Notes: a model not told the origin generated them from the letters alone. Positions 7,185-21,154 are shown, counted from the stretch's first letter. The stretch is 64,000 nucleotides of DNA from Haliotis asinina (GCF_037392515.1 NW_027133922.1:37707-101706), one strand, 5' to 3'. Program-made: numbers and translations.

Positions 7185-7655
7185 GAAAATCAACCCCAAA
7201 AATAGATATTTTCAGTTGACACTTCCCCCACTTCCAAATCACTTGAAGATGATTGTTTTCCCGTGTGTGTATGTGCAAACTATGTGTTTTTAATGCGCAT
7301 GTGTTAATCTGTTTGCTGTGGCAAAAGTATATGTTTAAAGCAAGTCTGAGTTTGATGTATTTCAGATGGGATCGCTTTGTCAGCCAGTTGTTGTGTTTGG
7401 ACTGTCAAGTTGTCTCCCCTGCGTCCCGGATCAGAGATGCACGTGCATGCAGTCTAAATGGAAATAAATCCGTCTGTGTGTGTTTTTATCTATCAGTAAT
7501 TTTTTCACAAAGTGAAGGTACTAATGGACTGTTCTGTACAATAAACTGTACGAACAATTAACCTGCCATGAAATATATGTGAAGCGTTGATGATGTGACA
7601 CCTGAATAGGGCAACGCCAGGGTGATGTAAGTGAAAACTGGAACCTGTCCCAAGC

Positions 7656-7819
7656 ATACTTACCTGGCACAGGCTTTACAGTGATCCGCAAGGCTGTGGG
7701 CCCGGGGCGAGACCTTTCCATTGCACCTCGGTTTGGTTGACCCCTGCGATCGTCCCAAATGTGGACGACTCGGGTGCGCAATTTATAAGTGTGGGGGACT
7801 GCGTTCGCGCTCTCCCCTT
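7656..7819 (+). ncRNA. U1: U1 snRNA, copy P5
   Basis: Matches P1. Confidence 0.92.
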
Positions 7820-8290
7820 GAAAATCAACCCCAAAAATAGATATTTTCAGTTGACACTTCCCCCACTTCCAAATCACTTGAAGATGATTGTTTTCCCGTG
7901 TGTGTATGTGCAAACTATGTGTTTTTAATGCGCATGTGTTAATCTGTTTGCTGTGGCAAAAGTATATGTTTAAAGCAAGTCTGAGTTTGATGTATTTCAG
8001 ATGGGATCGCTTTGTCAGCCAGTTGTTGTGTTTGGACTGTCAAGTTGTCTCCCCTGCGTCCCGGATCAGAGATGCACGTGCATGCAGTCTAAATGGAAAT
8101 AAATCCGTCTGTGTGTGTTTTTATCTATCAGTAATTTTTTCACAAAGTGAAGGTACTAATGGACTGTTCTGTACAATAAACTGTACGAACAATTAACCTG
8201 CCATGAAATATATGTGAAGCGTTGATGATGTGACACCTGAATAGGGCAACGCCAGGGTGATGTAAGTGAAAACTGGAACCTGTCCCAAGC

Positions 8291-8454
8291 ATACTTACCT
8301 GGCACAGGCTTTACAGTGATCCGCAAGGCTGTGGGCCCGGGGCGAGACCTTTCCATTGCACCTCGGTTTGGTTGACCCCTGCGATCGTCCCAAATGTGGA
8401 CGACTCGGGTGCGCAATTTATAAGTGTGGGGGACTGCGTTCGCGCTCTCCCCTT
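8291..8454 (+). ncRNA. U1: U1 snRNA, copy P6
   Basis: Matches P1. Confidence 0.92.
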
Positions 8455-8925
8455 GAAAATCAACCCCAAAAATAGATATTTTCAGTTGACACTTCCCCCA
8501 CTTCCAAATCACTTGAAGATGATTGTTTTCCCGTGTGTGTATGTGCAAACTATGTGTTTTTAATGCGCATGTGTTAATCTGTTTGCTGTGGCAAAAGTAT
8601 ATGTTTAAAGCAAGTCTGAGTTTGATGTATTTCAGATGGGATCGCTTTGTCAGCCAGTTGTTGTGTTTGGACTGTCAAGTTGTCTCCCCTGCGTCCCGGA
8701 TCAGAGATGCACGTGCATGCAGTCTAAATGGAAATAAATCCGTCTGTGTGTGTTTTTATCTATCAGTAATTTTTTCACAAAGTGAAGGTACTAATGGACT
8801 GTTCTGTACAATAAACTGTACGAACAATTAACCTGCCATGAAATATATGTGAAGCGTTGATGATGTGACACCTGAATAGGGCAACGCCAGGGTGATGTAA
8901 GTGAAAACTGGAACCTGTCCCAAGC

Positions 8926-9089
8926 ATACTTACCTGGCACAGGCTTTACAGTGATCCGCAAGGCTGTGGGCCCGGGGCGAGACCTTTCCATTGCACCTCG
9001 GTTTGGTTGACCCCTGCGATCGTCCCAAATGTGGACGACTCGGGTGCGCAATTTATAAGTGTGGGGGACTGCGTTCGCGCTCTCCCCTT
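8926..9089 (+). ncRNA. U1: U1 snRNA, copy P7
   Basis: Matches P1. Confidence 0.92.
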
Positions 9090-9560
9090 GAAAATCAACC
9101 CCAAAAATAGATATTTTCAGTTGACACTTCCCCCACTTCCAAATCACTTGAAGATGATTGTTTTCCCGTGTGTGTATGTGCAAACTATGTGTTTTTAATG
9201 CGCATGTGTTAATCTGTTTGCTGTGGCAAAAGTATATGTTTAAAGCAAGTCTGAGTTTGATGTATTTCAGATGGGATCGCTTTGTCAGCCAGTTGTTGTG
9301 TTTGGACTGTCAAGTTGTCTCCCCTGCGTCCCGGATCAGAGATGCACGTGCATGCAGTCTAAATGGAAATAAATCCGTCTGTGTGTGTTTTTATCTATCA
9401 GTAATTTTTTCACAAAGTGAAGGTACTAATGGACTGTTCTGTACAATAAACTGTACGAACAATTAACCTGCCATGAAATATATGTGAAGCGTTGATGATG
9501 TGACACCTGAATAGGGCAACGCCAGGGTGATGTAAGTGAAAACTGGAACCTGTCCCAAGC

Positions 9561-9724
9561 ATACTTACCTGGCACAGGCTTTACAGTGATCCGCAAGGCT
9601 GTGGGCCCGGGGCGAGACCTTTCCATTGCACCTCGGTTTGGTTGACCCCTGCGATCGTCCCAAATGTGGACGACTCGGGTGCGCAATTTATAAGTGTGGG
9701 GGACTGCGTTCGCGCTCTCCCCTT
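9561..9724 (+). ncRNA. U1: U1 snRNA, copy P8
   Basis: Matches P1. Confidence 0.92.
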
Positions 9725-10195
9725 GAAAATCAACCCCAAAAATAGATATTTTCAGTTGACACTTCCCCCACTTCCAAATCACTTGAAGATGATTGTTTTC
9801 CCGTGTGTGTATGTGCAAACTATGTGTTTTTAATGCGCATGTGTTAATCTGTTTGCTGTGGCAAAAGTATATGTTTAAAGCAAGTCTGAGTTTGATGTAT
9901 TTCAGATGGGATCGCTTTGTCAGCCAGTTGTTGTGTTTGGACTGTCAAGTTGTCTCCCCTGCGTCCCGGATCAGAGATGCACGTGCATGCAGTCTAAATG
10001 GAAATAAATCCGTCTGTGTGTGTTTTTATCTATCAGTAATTTTTTCACAAAGTGAAGGTACTAATGGACTGTTCTGTACAATAAACTGTACGAACAATTA
10101 ACCTGCCATGAAATATATGTGAAGCGTTGATGATGTGACACCTGAATAGGGCAACGCCAGGGTGATGTAAGTGAAAACTGGAACCTGTCCCAAGC

Positions 10196-10359
10196 ATACT
10201 TACCTGGCACAGGCTTTACAGTGATCCGCAAGGCTGTGGGCCCGGGGCGAGACCTTTCCATTGCACCTCGGTTTGGTTGACCCCTGCGATCGTCCCAAAT
10301 GTGGACGACTCGGGTGCGCAATTTATAAGTGTGGGGGACTGCGTTCGCGCTCTCCCCTT
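10196..10359 (+). ncRNA. U1: U1 snRNA, copy P9
   Basis: Matches P1. Confidence 0.92.
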
Positions 10360-10830
10360 GAAAATCAACCCCAAAAATAGATATTTTCAGTTGACACTTC
10401 CCCCACTTCCAAATCACTTGAAGATGATTGTTTTCCCGTGTGTGTATGTGCAAACTATGTGTTTTTAATGCGCATGTGTTAATCTGTTTGCTGTGGCAAA
10501 AGTATATGTTTAAAGCAAGTCTGAGTTTGATGTATTTCAGATGGGATCGCTTTGTCAGCCAGTTGTTGTGTTTGGACTGTCAAGTTGTCTCCCCTGCGTC
10601 CCGGATCAGAGATGCACGTGCATGCAGTCTAAATGGAAATAAATCCGTCTGTGTGTGTTTTTATCTATCAGTAATTTTTTCACAAAGTGAAGGTACTAAT
10701 GGACTGTTCTGTACAATAAACTGTACGAACAATTAACCTGCCATGAAATATATGTGAAGCGTTGATGATGTGACACCTGAATAGGGCAACGCCAGGGTGA
10801 TGTAAGTGAAAACTGGAACCTGTCCCAAGC

Positions 10831-10994
10831 ATACTTACCTGGCACAGGCTTTACAGTGATCCGCAAGGCTGTGGGCCCGGGGCGAGACCTTTCCATTGCA
10901 CCTCGGTTTGGTTGACCCCTGCGATCGTCCCAAATGTGGACGACTCGGGTGCGCAATTTATAAGTGTGGGGGACTGCGTTCGCGCTCTCCCCTT
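10831..10994 (+). ncRNA. U1: U1 snRNA, copy P10
   Basis: Matches P1. Confidence 0.92.
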
Positions 10995-11465
10995 GAAAAT
11001 CAACCCCAAAAATAGATATTTTCAGTTGACACTTCCCCCACTTCCAAATCACTTGAAGATGATTGTTTTCCCGTGTGTGTATGTGCAAACTATGTGTTTT
11101 TAATGCGCATGTGTTAATCTGTTTGCTGTGGCAAAAGTATATGTTTAAAGCAAGTCTGAGTTTGATGTATTTCAGATGGGATCGCTTTGTCAGCCAGTTG
11201 TTGTGTTTGGACTGTCAAGTTGTCTCCCCTGCGTCCCGGATCAGAGATGCACGTGCATGCAGTCTAAATGGAAATAAATCCGTCTGTGTGTGTTTTTATC
11301 TATCAGTAATTTTTTCACAAAGTGAAGGTACTAATGGACTGTTCTGTACAATAAACTGTACGAACAATTAACCTGCCATGAAATATATGTGAAGCGTTGA
11401 TGATGTGACACCTGAATAGGGCAACGCCAGGGTGATGTAAGTGAAAACTGGAACCTGTCCCAAGC

Positions 11466-11629
11466 ATACTTACCTGGCACAGGCTTTACAGTGATCCGCA
11501 AGGCTGTGGGCCCGGGGCGAGACCTTTCCATTGCACCTCGGTTTGGTTGACCCCTGCGATCGTCCCAAATGTGGACGACTCGGGTGCGCAATTTATAAGT
11601 GTGGGGGACTGCGTTCGCGCTCTCCCCTT
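11466..11629 (+). ncRNA. U1: U1 snRNA, copy P11
   Basis: Matches P1. Confidence 0.92.
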
Positions 11630-12100
11630 GAAAATCAACCCCAAAAATAGATATTTTCAGTTGACACTTCCCCCACTTCCAAATCACTTGAAGATGATTG
11701 TTTTCCCGTGTGTGTATGTGCAAACTATGTGTTTTTAATGCGCATGTGTTAATCTGTTTGCTGTGGCAAAAGTATATGTTTAAAGCAAGTCTGAGTTTGA
11801 TGTATTTCAGATGGGATCGCTTTGTCAGCCAGTTGTTGTGTTTGGACTGTCAAGTTGTCTCCCCTGCGTCCCGGATCAGAGATGCACGTGCATGCAGTCT
11901 AAATGGAAATAAATCCGTCTGTGTGTGTTTTTATCTATCAGTAATTTTTTCACAAAGTGAAGGTACTAATGGACTGTTCTGTACAATAAACTGTACGAAC
12001 AATTAACCTGCCATGAAATATATGTGAAGCGTTGATGATGTGACACCTGAATAGGGCAACGCCAGGGTGATGTAAGTGAAAACTGGAACCTGTCCCAAGC

Positions 12101-12264
12101 ATACTTACCTGGCACAGGCTTTACAGTGATCCGCAAGGCTGTGGGCCCGGGGCGAGACCTTTCCATTGCACCTCGGTTTGGTTGACCCCTGCGATCGTCC
12201 CAAATGTGGACGACTCGGGTGCGCAATTTATAAGTGTGGGGGACTGCGTTCGCGCTCTCCCCTT
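12101..12264 (+). ncRNA. U1: U1 snRNA, copy P12
   Basis: Matches P1. Confidence 0.92.
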
Positions 12265-12735
12265 GAAAATCAACCCCAAAAATAGATATTTTCAGTTGAC
12301 ACTTCCCCCACTTCCAAATCACTTGAAGATGATTGTTTTCCCGTGTGTGTATGTGCAAACTATGTGTTTTTAATGCGCATGTGTTAATCTGTTTGCTGTG
12401 GCAAAAGTATATGTTTAAAGCAAGTCTGAGTTTGATGTATTTCAGATGGGATCGCTTTGTCAGCCAGTTGTTGTGTTTGGACTGTCAAGTTGTCTCCCCT
12501 GCGTCCCGGATCAGAGATGCACGTGCATGCAGTCTAAATGGAAATAAATCCGTCTGTGTGTGTTTTTATCTATCAGTAATTTTTTCACAAAGTGAAGGTA
12601 CTAATGGACTGTTCTGTACAATAAACTGTACGAACAATTAACCTGCCATGAAATATATGTGAAGCGTTGATGATGTGACACCTGAATAGGGCAACGCCAG
12701 GGTGATGTAAGTGAAAACTGGAACCTGTCCCAAGC

Positions 12736-12899
12736 ATACTTACCTGGCACAGGCTTTACAGTGATCCGCAAGGCTGTGGGCCCGGGGCGAGACCTTTCCA
12801 TTGCACCTCGGTTTGGTTGACCCCTGCGATCGTCCCAAATGTGGACGACTCGGGTGCGCAATTTATAAGTGTGGGGGACTGCGTTCGCGCTCTCCCCTT
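12736..12899 (+). ncRNA. U1: U1 snRNA, copy P13
   Basis: Matches P1. Confidence 0.92.
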
Positions 12900-13370
12900 G
12901 AAAATCAACCCCAAAAATAGATATTTTCAGTTGACACTTCCCCCACTTCCAAATCACTTGAAGATGATTGTTTTCCCGTGTGTGTATGTGCAAACTATGT
13001 GTTTTTAATGCGCATGTGTTAATCTGTTTGCTGTGGCAAAAGTATATGTTTAAAGCAAGTCTGAGTTTGATGTATTTCAGATGGGATCGCTTTGTCAGCC
13101 AGTTGTTGTGTTTGGACTGTCAAGTTGTCTCCCCTGCGTCCCGGATCAGAGATGCACGTGCATGCAGTCTAAATGGAAATAAATCCGTCTGTGTGTGTTT
13201 TTATCTATCAGTAATTTTTTCACAAAGTGAAGGTACTAATGGACTGTTCTGTACAATAAACTGTACGAACAATTAACCTGCCATGAAATATATGTGAAGC
13301 GTTGATGATGTGACACCTGAATAGGGCAACGCCAGGGTGATGTAAGTGAAAACTGGAACCTGTCCCAAGC

Positions 13371-13534
13371 ATACTTACCTGGCACAGGCTTTACAGTGAT
13401 CCGCAAGGCTGTGGGCCCGGGGCGAGACCTTTCCATTGCACCTCGGTTTGGTTGACCCCTGCGATCGTCCCAAATGTGGACGACTCGGGTGCGCAATTTA
13501 TAAGTGTGGGGGACTGCGTTCGCGCTCTCCCCTT
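13371..13534 (+). ncRNA. U1: U1 snRNA, copy P14
   Basis: Gene matches P1. The 3'-box-like signal has its last A changed to G at 13556, as in P15. Confidence 0.92.
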
Positions 13535-14005
13535 GAAAATCAACCCCAAAAATAGGTATTTTCAGTTGACACTTCCCCCACTTCCAAATCACTTGAAGAT
13601 GATTGTTTTCCCGTGTGTGTATGTGCAAACTATGTGTTTTTAATGCGCATGTGTTAATCTGTTTGCTGTGGCAAAAGTATATGTTTAAAGCAAGTCTGAG
13701 TTTGATGTATTTCAGATGGGATCGCTTTGTCAGCCAGTTGTTGTGTTTGGACTGTCAAGTTGTCTCCCCTGCGTCCCGGATCAGAGATGCACGTGCATGC
13801 AGTCTAAATGGAAATAAATCCGTCTGTGTGTGTTTTTATCTATCAGTAATTTTTTCACAAAGTGAAGGTACTAATGGACTGTTCTGTACAATAAACTGTA
13901 CGAACAATTAACCTGCCATGAAATATATGTGAAGCGTTGATGATGTGACACCTGAATAGGGCAACGCCAGGGTGATGTAAGTGAAAACTGGAACCTGTCC
14001 CAAGC

Positions 14006-14169
14006 ATACTTACCTGGCACAGGCTTTACAGTGATCCGCAAGGCTGTGGGCCCGGGGCGAGACCTTTCCATTGCACCTCGGTTTGGTTGACCCCTGCGAT
14101 CGTCCCAAATGTGGACGACTCGGGTGCGCAATTTATAAGTGTGGGGGACTGCGTTCGCGCTCTCCCCTT
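14006..14169 (+). ncRNA. U1: U1 snRNA, copy P15
   Basis: Gene matches P1. It shares the 3'-box A to G change (14191) with its neighbour P14. Confidence 0.92.
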
Positions 14170-14640
14170 GAAAATCAACCCCAAAAATAGGTATTTTCAG
14201 TTGACACTTCCCCCACTTCCAAATCACTTGAAGATGATTGTTTTCCCGTGTGTGTATGTGCAAACTATGTGTTTTTAATGCGCATGTGTTAATCTGTTTG
14301 CTGTGGCAAAAGTATATGTTTAAAGCAAGTCTGAGTTTGATGTATTTCAGATGGGATCGCTTTGTCAGCCAGTTGTTGTGTTTGGACTGTCAAGTTGTCT
14401 CCCCTGCGTCCCGGATCAGAGATGCACGTGCATGCAGTCTAAATGGAAATAAATCCGTCTGTGTGTGTTTTTATCTATCAGTAATTTTTTCACAAAGTGA
14501 AGGTACTAATGGACTGTTCTGTACAATAAACTGTACGAACAATTAACCTGCCATGAAATATATGTGAAGCGTTGATGATGTGACACCTGAATAGGGCAAC
14601 GCCAGGGTGATGTAAGTGAAAACTGGAACCTGTCCCAAGC

Positions 14641-14804
14641 ATACTTACCTGGCACAGGCTTTACAGTGATCCGCAAGGCTGTGGGCCCGGGGCGAGACCT
14701 TTCCATTGCACCTCGGTTTGGTTGACCCCTGCGATCGTCCCAAATGTGGACGACTCGGGTGCGCAATTTATAAGTGTGGGGGACTGCGTTCGCGCTCTCC
14801 CCTT
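14641..14804 (+). ncRNA. U1: U1 snRNA, copy P16
   Basis: Gene matches P1. The spacer after it has a private C to T change at 15042. Confidence 0.92.
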
Positions 14805-15275
14805 GAAAATCAACCCCAAAAATAGATATTTTCAGTTGACACTTCCCCCACTTCCAAATCACTTGAAGATGATTGTTTTCCCGTGTGTGTATGTGCAAAC
14901 TATGTGTTTTTAATGCGCATGTGTTAATCTGTTTGCTGTGGCAAAAGTATATGTTTAAAGCAAGTCTGAGTTTGATGTATTTCAGATGGGATCGCTTTGT
15001 CAGCCAGTTGTTGTGTTTGGACTGTCAAGTTGTCTCCCCTGTGTCCCGGATCAGAGATGCACGTGCATGCAGTCTAAATGGAAATAAATCCGTCTGTGTG
15101 TGTTTTTATCTATCAGTAATTTTTTCACAAAGTGAAGGTACTAATGGACTGTTCTGTACAATAAACTGTACGAACAATTAACCTGCCATGAAATATATGT
15201 GAAGCGTTGATGATGTGACACCTGAATAGGGCAACGCCAGGGTGATGTAAGTGAAAACTGGAACCTGTCCCAAGC

Positions 15276-15439
15276 ATACTTACCTGGCACAGGCTTTACA
15301 GTGATCCGCAAGGCTGTGGGCCCGGGGCGAGACCTTTCCATTGCACCTCGGTTTGGTTGACCCCTGCGATCGTCCCAAATGTGGACGACTCGGGTGCGCA
15401 ATTTATAAGTGTGGGGGACTGCGTTCGCGCTCTCCCCTT
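15276..15439 (+). ncRNA. U1: U1 snRNA, copy P17
   Basis: Matches P1. Confidence 0.92.
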
Positions 15440-15910
15440 GAAAATCAACCCCAAAAATAGATATTTTCAGTTGACACTTCCCCCACTTCCAAATCACTTG
15501 AAGATGATTGTTTTCCCGTGTGTGTATGTGCAAACTATGTGTTTTTAATGCGCATGTGTTAATCTGTTTGCTGTGGCAAAAGTATATGTTTAAAGCAAGT
15601 CTGAGTTTGATGTATTTCAGATGGGATCGCTTTGTCAGCCAGTTGTTGTGTTTGGACTGTCAAGTTGTCTCCCCTGCGTCCCGGATCAGAGATGCACGTG
15701 CATGCAGTCTAAATGGAAATAAATCCGTCTGTGTGTGTTTTTATCTATCAGTAATTTTTTCACAAAGTGAAGGTACTAATGGACTGTTCTGTACAATAAA
15801 CTGTACGAACAATTAACCTGCCATGAAATATATGTGAAGCGTTGATGATGTGACACCTGAATAGGGCAACGCCAGGGTGATGTAAGTGAAAACTGGAACC
15901 TGTCCCAAGC

Positions 15911-16074
15911 ATACTTACCTGGCACAGGCTTTACAGTGATCCGCAAGGCTGTGGGCCCGGGGCGAGACCTTTCCATTGCACCTCGGTTTGGTTGACCCCT
16001 GCGATCGTCCCAAATGTGGACGACTCGGGTGCGCAATTTATAAGTGTGGGGGACTGCGTTCGCGCTCTCCCCTT
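15911..16074 (+). ncRNA. U1: U1 snRNA, copy P18
   Basis: Matches P1. Confidence 0.92.
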
Positions 16075-16545
16075 GAAAATCAACCCCAAAAATAGATATT
16101 TTCAGTTGACACTTCCCCCACTTCCAAATCACTTGAAGATGATTGTTTTCCCGTGTGTGTATGTGCAAACTATGTGTTTTTAATGCGCATGTGTTAATCT
16201 GTTTGCTGTGGCAAAAGTATATGTTTAAAGCAAGTCTGAGTTTGATGTATTTCAGATGGGATCGCTTTGTCAGCCAGTTGTTGTGTTTGGACTGTCAAGT
16301 TGTCTCCCCTGCGTCCCGGATCAGAGATGCACGTGCATGCAGTCTAAATGGAAATAAATCCGTCTGTGTGTGTTTTTATCTATCAGTAATTTTTTCACAA
16401 AGTGAAGGTACTAATGGACTGTTCTGTACAATAAACTGTACGAACAATTAACCTGCCATGAAATATATGTGAAGCGTTGATGATGTGACACCTGAATAGG
16501 GCAACGCCAGGGTGATGTAAGTGAAAACTGGAACCTGTCCCAAGC

Positions 16546-16709
16546 ATACTTACCTGGCACAGGCTTTACAGTGATCCGCAAGGCTGTGGGCCCGGGGCGA
16601 GACCTTTCCATTGCACCTCGGTTTGGTTGACCCCTGCGATCGTCCCAAATGTGGACGACTCGGGTGCGCAATTTATAAGTGTGGGGGACTGCGTTCGCGC
16701 TCTCCCCTT
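16546..16709 (+). ncRNA. U1: U1 snRNA, copy P19
   Basis: Matches P1. Confidence 0.92.
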
Positions 16710-17180
16710 GAAAATCAACCCCAAAAATAGATATTTTCAGTTGACACTTCCCCCACTTCCAAATCACTTGAAGATGATTGTTTTCCCGTGTGTGTATGTG
16801 CAAACTATGTGTTTTTAATGCGCATGTGTTAATCTGTTTGCTGTGGCAAAAGTATATGTTTAAAGCAAGTCTGAGTTTGATGTATTTCAGATGGGATCGC
16901 TTTGTCAGCCAGTTGTTGTGTTTGGACTGTCAAGTTGTCTCCCCTGCGTCCCGGATCAGAGATGCACGTGCATGCAGTCTAAATGGAAATAAATCCGTCT
17001 GTGTGTGTTTTTATCTATCAGTAATTTTTTCACAAAGTGAAGGTACTAATGGACTGTTCTGTACAATAAACTGTACGAACAATTAACCTGCCATGAAATA
17101 TATGTGAAGCGTTGATGATGTGACACCTGAATAGGGCAACGCCAGGGTGATGTAAGTGAAAACTGGAACCTGTCCCAAGC

Positions 17181-17344
17181 ATACTTACCTGGCACAGGCT
17201 TTACAGTGATCCGCAAGGCTGTGGGCCCGGGGCGAGACCTTTCCATTGCACCTCGGTTTGGTTGACCCCTGCGATCGTCCCAAATGTGGACGACTCGGGT
17301 GCGCAATTTATAAGTGTGGGGGACTGCGTTCGCGCTCTCCCCTT
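17181..17344 (+). ncRNA. U1: U1 snRNA, copy P20
   Basis: Matches P1. Confidence 0.92.
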
Positions 17345-17815
17345 GAAAATCAACCCCAAAAATAGATATTTTCAGTTGACACTTCCCCCACTTCCAAATC
17401 ACTTGAAGATGATTGTTTTCCCGTGTGTGTATGTGCAAACTATGTGTTTTTAATGCGCATGTGTTAATCTGTTTGCTGTGGCAAAAGTATATGTTTAAAG
17501 CAAGTCTGAGTTTGATGTATTTCAGATGGGATCGCTTTGTCAGCCAGTTGTTGTGTTTGGACTGTCAAGTTGTCTCCCCTGCGTCCCGGATCAGAGATGC
17601 ACGTGCATGCAGTCTAAATGGAAATAAATCCGTCTGTGTGTGTTTTTATCTATCAGTAATTTTTTCACAAAGTGAAGGTACTAATGGACTGTTCTGTACA
17701 ATAAACTGTACGAACAATTAACCTGCCATGAAATATATGTGAAGCGTTGATGATGTGACACCTGAATAGGGCAACGCCAGGGTGATGTAAGTGAAAACTG
17801 GAACCTGTCCCAAGC

Positions 17816-17979
17816 ATACTTACCTGGCACAGGCTTTACAGTGATCCGCAAGGCTGTGGGCCCGGGGCGAGACCTTTCCATTGCACCTCGGTTTGGTTGA
17901 CCCCTGCGATCGTCCCAAATGTGGACGACTCGGGTGCGCAATTTATAAGTGTGGGGGACTGCGTTCGCGCTCTCCCCTT
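17816..17979 (+). ncRNA. U1: U1 snRNA, copy P21
   Basis: Matches P1. Confidence 0.92.
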
Positions 17980-18450
17980 GAAAATCAACCCCAAAAATAG
18001 ATATTTTCAGTTGACACTTCCCCCACTTCCAAATCACTTGAAGATGATTGTTTTCCCGTGTGTGTATGTGCAAACTATGTGTTTTTAATGCGCATGTGTT
18101 AATCTGTTTGCTGTGGCAAAAGTATATGTTTAAAGCAAGTCTGAGTTTGATGTATTTCAGATGGGATCGCTTTGTCAGCCAGTTGTTGTGTTTGGACTGT
18201 CAAGTTGTCTCCCCTGCGTCCCGGATCAGAGATGCACGTGCATGCAGTCTAAATGGAAATAAATCCGTCTGTGTGTGTTTTTATCTATCAGTAATTTTTT
18301 CACAAAGTGAAGGTACTAATGGACTGTTCTGTACAATAAACTGTACGAACAATTAACCTGCCATGAAATATATGTGAAGCGTTGATGATGTGACACCTGA
18401 ATAGGGCAACGCCAGGGTGATGTAAGTGAAAACTGGAACCTGTCCCAAGC

Positions 18451-18614
18451 ATACTTACCTGGCACAGGCTTTACAGTGATCCGCAAGGCTGTGGGCCCGG
18501 GGCGAGACCTTTCCATTGCACCTCGGTTTGGTTGACCCCTGCGATCGTCCCAAATGTGGACGACTCGGGTGCGCAATTTATAAGTGTGGGGGACTGCGTT
18601 CGCGCTCTCCCCTT
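18451..18614 (+). ncRNA. U1: U1 snRNA, copy P22
   Basis: Gene matches P1. Spacer has a private C to T change at 18655. Confidence 0.92.
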
Positions 18615-19085
18615 GAAAATCAACCCCAAAAATAGATATTTTCAGTTGACACTTTCCCCACTTCCAAATCACTTGAAGATGATTGTTTTCCCGTGTGTGT
18701 ATGTGCAAACTATGTGTTTTTAATGCGCATGTGTTAATCTGTTTGCTGTGGCAAAAGTATATGTTTAAAGCAAGTCTGAGTTTGATGTATTTCAGATGGG
18801 ATCGCTTTGTCAGCCAGTTGTTGTGTTTGGACTGTCAAGTTGTCTCCCCTGCGTCCCGGATCAGAGATGCACGTGCATGCAGTCTAAATGGAAATAAATC
18901 CGTCTGTGTGTGTTTTTATCTATCAGTAATTTTTTCACAAAGTGAAGGTACTAATGGACTGTTCTGTACAATAAACTGTACGAACAATTAACCTGCCATG
19001 AAATATATGTGAAGCGTTGATGATGTGACACCTGAATAGGGCAACGCCAGGGTGATGTAAGTGAAAACTGGAACCTGTCCCAAGC

Positions 19086-19249
19086 ATACTTACCTGGCAC
19101 AGGCTTTACAGTGATCCGCAAGGCTGTGGGCCCGGGGCGAGACCTTTCCATTGCACCTCGGTTTGGTTGACCCCTGCGATCGTCCCAAATGTGGACGACT
19201 CGGGTGCGCAATTTATAAGTGTGGGGGACTGCGTTCGCGCTCTCCCCTT
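19086..19249 (+). ncRNA. U1: U1 snRNA, copy P23
   Basis: Matches P1. Confidence 0.92.
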
Positions 19250-19720
19250 GAAAATCAACCCCAAAAATAGATATTTTCAGTTGACACTTCCCCCACTTCC
19301 AAATCACTTGAAGATGATTGTTTTCCCGTGTGTGTATGTGCAAACTATGTGTTTTTAATGCGCATGTGTTAATCTGTTTGCTGTGGCAAAAGTATATGTT
19401 TAAAGCAAGTCTGAGTTTGATGTATTTCAGATGGGATCGCTTTGTCAGCCAGTTGTTGTGTTTGGACTGTCAAGTTGTCTCCCCTGCGTCCCGGATCAGA
19501 GATGCACGTGCATGCAGTCTAAATGGAAATAAATCCGTCTGTGTGTGTTTTTATCTATCAGTAATTTTTTCACAAAGTGAAGGTACTAATGGACTGTTCT
19601 GTACAATAAACTGTACGAACAATTAACCTGCCATGAAATATATGTGAAGCGTTGATGATGTGACACCTGAATAGGGCAACGCCAGGGTGATGTAAGTGAA
19701 AACTGGAACCTGTCCCAAGC

Positions 19721-19884
19721 ATACTTACCTGGCACAGGCTTTACAGTGATCCGCAAGGCTGTGGGCCCGGGGCGAGACCTTTCCATTGCACCTCGGTTTG
19801 GTTGACCCCTGCGATCGTCCCAAATGTGGACGACTCGGGTGCGCAATTTATAAGTGTGGGGGACTGCGTTCGCGCTCTCCCCTT
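19721..19884 (+). ncRNA. U1: U1 snRNA, copy P24
   Basis: Matches P1. Confidence 0.92.
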
Positions 19885-20355
19885 GAAAATCAACCCCAAA
19901 AATAGATATTTTCAGTTGACACTTCCCCCACTTCCAAATCACTTGAAGATGATTGTTTTCCCGTGTGTGTATGTGCAAACTATGTGTTTTTAATGCGCAT
20001 GTGTTAATCTGTTTGCTGTGGCAAAAGTATATGTTTAAAGCAAGTCTGAGTTTGATGTATTTCAGATGGGATCGCTTTGTCAGCCAGTTGTTGTGTTTGG
20101 ACTGTCAAGTTGTCTCCCCTGCGTCCCGGATCAGAGATGCACGTGCATGCAGTCTAAATGGAAATAAATCCGTCTGTGTGTGTTTTTATCTATCAGTAAT
20201 TTTTTCACAAAGTGAAGGTACTAATGGACTGTTCTGTACAATAAACTGTACGAACAATTAACCTGCCATGAAATATATGTGAAGCGTTGATGATGTGACA
20301 CCTGAATAGGGCAACGCCAGGGTGATGTAAGTGAAAACTGGAACCTGTCCCAAGC

Positions 20356-20519
20356 ATACTTACCTGGCACAGGCTTTACAGTGATCCGCAAGGCTGTGGG
20401 CCCGGGGCGAGACCTTTCCATTGCACCTCGGTTTGGTTGACCCCTGCGATCGTCCCAAATGTGGACGACTCGGGTGCGCAATTTATAAGTGTGGGGGACT
20501 GCGTTCGCGCTCTCCCCTT
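20356..20519 (+). ncRNA. U1: U1 snRNA, copy P25
   Basis: Matches P1. Confidence 0.92.
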
Positions 20520-20990
20520 GAAAATCAACCCCAAAAATAGATATTTTCAGTTGACACTTCCCCCACTTCCAAATCACTTGAAGATGATTGTTTTCCCGTG
20601 TGTGTATGTGCAAACTATGTGTTTTTAATGCGCATGTGTTAATCTGTTTGCTGTGGCAAAAGTATATGTTTAAAGCAAGTCTGAGTTTGATGTATTTCAG
20701 ATGGGATCGCTTTGTCAGCCAGTTGTTGTGTTTGGACTGTCAAGTTGTCTCCCCTGCGTCCCGGATCAGAGATGCACGTGCATGCAGTCTAAATGGAAAT
20801 AAATCCGTCTGTGTGTGTTTTTATCTATCAGTAATTTTTTCACAAAGTGAAGGTACTAATGGACTGTTCTGTACAATAAACTGTACGAACAATTAACCTG
20901 CCATGAAATATATGTGAAGCGTTGATGATGTGACACCTGAATAGGGCAACGCCAGGGTGATGTAAGTGAAAACTGGAACCTGTCCCAAGC

Positions 20991-21154
20991 ATACTTACCT
21001 GGCACAGGCTTTACAGTGATCCGCAAGGCTGTGGGCCCGGGGCGAGACCTTTCCATTGCACCTCGGTTTGGTTGACCCCTGCGATCGTCCCAAATGTGGA
21101 CGACTCGGGTGCGCAATTTATAAGTGTGGGGGACTGCGTTCGCGCTCTCCCCTT
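20991..21154 (+). ncRNA. U1: U1 snRNA, copy P26
   Basis: Matches P1. Confidence 0.92.
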
